64,000 bases of DNA from Bursaphelenchus xylophilus. Its lineage: Eukaryota > Nematoda > Chromadorea > Rhabditida > Aphelenchoididae. The notes under the pieces were generated by a model. The model did no database searches, was not told the DNA's origin, and saw only the letters and a program-made list of their open reading frames with translations. Shown here one piece after another: positions 61,601 to 64,000 of this stretch (position 1 is its first letter; every line of letters starts with the position of its first letter). The stretch lies in contig CAJFCV020000002.1 in NCBI GenBank assembly GCA_904066235.2, forward strand, positions 4,774,001-4,838,000, written 5' to 3'. Made by a program: the position numbers and the translations under genes.

Positions 61601-64000
61601 ATGGAGCTCTTACGGCGGTCGATAATTCGGTGTAAATTCGGATCAATTCCGTGGAATTTACGCAATGTGGAGAGAAATGAGGGATAATGTAGACGTTGAG
61701 AGGGTTGCCCGAGAGGACGATCCGGAGAATATTCAATTGTTCCGAGGGATTTTCGAAGAGGAATGCCTGCAAAAATATATTAATCATCAAGTATTTACAA
61801 AGTAAAGCCATCATGGAAAACATCTCAAATATCTGCATTTAAAATATTATTTCGAATCTCTTAATTTCCGCATAAGCACTCACTATAGGCCCTGTTATAA
61901 ACCATAAAAACTTAAACCTATAACTTATCAAAACTTCCTTACCGATCCCAGGATTTGACAGCAGTTCTCAAAGGCCGACATCAATGCCGGGAAGAGCATT
62001 TGTTCGGCCGTTACGTTATTGGAAAGTCTGTAGAACACGTTGATTCCGGTCTGTCGCAGCATATCCGTTGCCTTCGATCCAAACCCGACTCCATTTCCGG
62101 CTCCATAGACATTGGGGACGGCACTTTCCTTGGCAAAAGCGAGCAAAACAAAGCAAAGATGCTCCAGTTGGGCCGAATTGATGGCCATAAAGTCCAATTT
62201 CCCCAGTAAATCGCCAATTTTATTCTCCCTTTCCTGCCGATTCTCATTCATTTTGACCGCGACCGTGTTATCGTAGACACTTTCCGTGACTGGGACACTT
62301 CTTTGGGCGGGCTTTGGGCATTCCGAGTTTAGTAAATTTCCACATCGGAGTGTTACCGCCAAATTTGTCCTTCGTTCGTAGTAAAGTTTTTGGAAATCAA
62401 CCGTATAATCCGTGTTGAGTCGTTCTACGGTCTCCTTGCATGCCAGGAAATCACTAAAATATCAAGTATAATATAAATTTTGCCCAGAAATGACCAAAAT
62501 ATCAAGTATAACATAAGTTTTGCGCTCAAATCGCTCAATTTTCCTTCCCCGAGCTTACCGAGCCATGGCAGTTAGTTGATCGAGGTAGCTTTGGAATCTG
62601 GACAGTATCATCGGCGAATTCTCGCAAGTTTGTCGACTCGGATTATCAGCCGAAGTGAGGTTTGGATGTGAAGGGACGGCCGGGAAGGCGACACAAGTCT
62701 TGGCCGAGGAAGTCGAGTCGATCTGAGCGAAGAATTGGGTCAAATCCGTCGGTGGATTGAAGCCCTGTTGCAGATTTGCCTTCGAATTTGATTGTTTTAG
62801 GTAGCAGAGGTAATTGAAGAACTAAAATTACAATGTATCCCTTGCTGATGACGCTTACCTTTGATTCATTACTCATGGCTTGCTCCATTTCCGAAATGCT
62901 GATGAATTCCGTCCATATATGCTGAAGATTCTCAAATTATGACAAAAATTAAATTATTTTAGATACCGTATCATTGGAAGTGATCATTTGAACCAAATAA
63001 TCCATGGGTAGGTCGTTGTAATTCGAGAATTCGGGATTGTAAACGTCCTTATTGAATATCCACTGGCCTGTGGCCCTGATAAACCCGGCCAATCTTTCGT
63101 TCTCGGCGTCCTTCTCCGCTTGAGGCAATGATTTCTCCCTCAATTCGTCGAATAAAGGCTTTGCCGCCGGACATGAAAGATAACGGGCGCCTGGACAAAA
63201 CTTTTTCCTGCAAGTCACACCATTATACAACTCATTTTTCCACTTTACCTCTCAAAATTCTCTCTTTTCAACAAACAAATGCATAATTGTTGCAATGCCA
63301 GTGGATAAACTGCACTTTGAATTGCCTCAGGGGTGTTACAGAACTCAAGCCACCTGTAGAAAGCCGTACGGTTCACTCCGAGCATGATATTCGATTTGGA
63401 TTGGGCTCTCTAAACAACAGTCATCATGTATAATATAATCCTTACTTTGACACATTCTTCAAGTGACCTCGCCGGATGTTTTCCCATATTCTGATAGAGG
63501 ACTGCATAAAATTGAGTGTAGATTTGTGGCTCAGCTCTCAGAAGAAAGTACGTCAGCCAGGGAGAGACATTCATGAGGGTGGTGGAGATCAGTGGAGGGG
63601 GGATCTGGGTCGAGAACCAGCCCAACATTCCTTTCGGTGCATCTTTCCAGGCGTTGTATAGGGACTAAAAATAATATTGAAAAGTTTTCAGCTCTAAAAA
63701 ACAGCAATTTCAGACATCAATCTCAATTTTTTTATATCGCGTTCTACAGAAATTCAGTTTTCTGACCTTATAAAGCGCGACAAACTTCTCAATCATCCCA
63801 TCAAATTGATGTGTGGCCTTGACAAAGTGAATTCGAGCCATAATTCCCAACAAATACAGTACACTTTTGTCCTCATTCCACTCGATGCTCTTCTTCGAGG
63901 CCATTAATAAGAACCAACCATCCGATTTGTTGACCAACTCCTGGGGATTTTCAATTTCTCCAAGCTGACTCTATAAACATCAGTTTTATTCTAACTTTAT
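58634..64000 (-). CDS. epg-5: EPG-5-like autophagy tethering protein, C-terminal 1,419 aa
   Basis: The 5' part lies beyond the right edge. Fourteen exons in transcript order: 63970-63767, 63664-63446, 63409-63249, 63207-62967, 62921-62859, 62821-62559, 62453-61943, 61766-61058, 60961-60672, 60649-60401, 60325-60162, 60085-59640, 59408-59189, 59153-58634, all in phase. EPG-5 is a very large helical protein that tethers autophagosomes to late endosomes/lysosomes through Rab7. Assignment rests on recalled similarity to EPG5: SLYNAWKDAPKGMLGWF, PPPLISTTLMNVSPWLTYFL, the segment NYNDLPMDYLVQMITSNDTH and FLFENPSEQLNILRIVLSGN. No enzymatic motif is visible. Several introns carry the TATATTAYACTTG motif; intron 62454-62558 has two in tandem. 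It is probably the first gene of the co-directional cluster. Confidence 0.72.

Overview
The window is nuclear DNA from a nematode. The best evidence is a 109-aa MSP-fold sperm protein (SSP type) at 50.7 kb, a DMSR-type FMRFamide receptor at the left edge, genes rich in very short introns (31-60 nt is common), and 3' splice acceptors placed directly before start codons, as expected for spliced-leader trans-splicing. The species is not identified. All gene models were assembled by eye from exon phase, splice sites and family similarity, so exon edges may be off by 1-2 nt.

Layout. 1-7 kb: the end of a neuropeptide GPCR (+), an ELO fatty-acid elongase (+) and gamma-glutamylcyclotransferase (-). 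7.7-10.4 kb: a CARM1/PRMT4-type arginine methyltransferase (-). 10-13 kb: a dense repeat block of about 45 copies of the 9-bp palindrome GCAC(N)GTGC, organised around four abutting foldback elements. 13-16.7 kb: no convincing gene. 16.7-19 kb: a peptide GPCR (+). 19.4-21.5 kb: an LPCAT3/MBOA-6-like acyltransferase (-). 23.3-27.6 kb: a SUMO protease (ULP1/SENP) and MSH2, co-directional on (-). 28-30.3 kb: an ArfGAP2/3 (+). 31-34.5 kb: a class A GPCR (-) carrying a Tc1/mariner-like MITE in an intron. 34.5-50.6 kb: a gene-poor stretch with a 918-bp foldback element and two more palindrome clusters. 50.7-51.3 kb: the SSP gene (+). 51.5-64 kb: six co-directional (-) genes: EPG-5-like, a small EF-hand protein, PAAF1, NSUN4, a UPF0235 protein and an unrecognised 321-aa protein. 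Their spacing (98-325 bp) suggests one or more operons.

How the genes fit together. ELO and the LPCAT3-like enzyme are both ER lipid enzymes ending in a KKxx retrieval signal. MSH2, the SUMO protease and CARM1 are nuclear. EPG-5, PAAF1, NSUN4 and UPF0235 are housekeeping genes (autophagy, proteasome assembly, mitochondrial rRNA methylation, unknown). Three GPCRs add neuropeptide or orphan signalling.

Most unusual content: (1) the GCAC(N)GTGC arrays and the chain of four foldback elements whose interiors are packed with them, inside and just upstream of CARM1; (2) a 918-bp foldback element with tandem sub-repeats at its tips and a perfect 9-bp target duplication; (3) a roughly 20-bp motif, TTATATTACACWWGNCATCA, scattered in both orientations mainly in introns; (4) an MSH2 model lacking the mismatch-recognition half of the protein.
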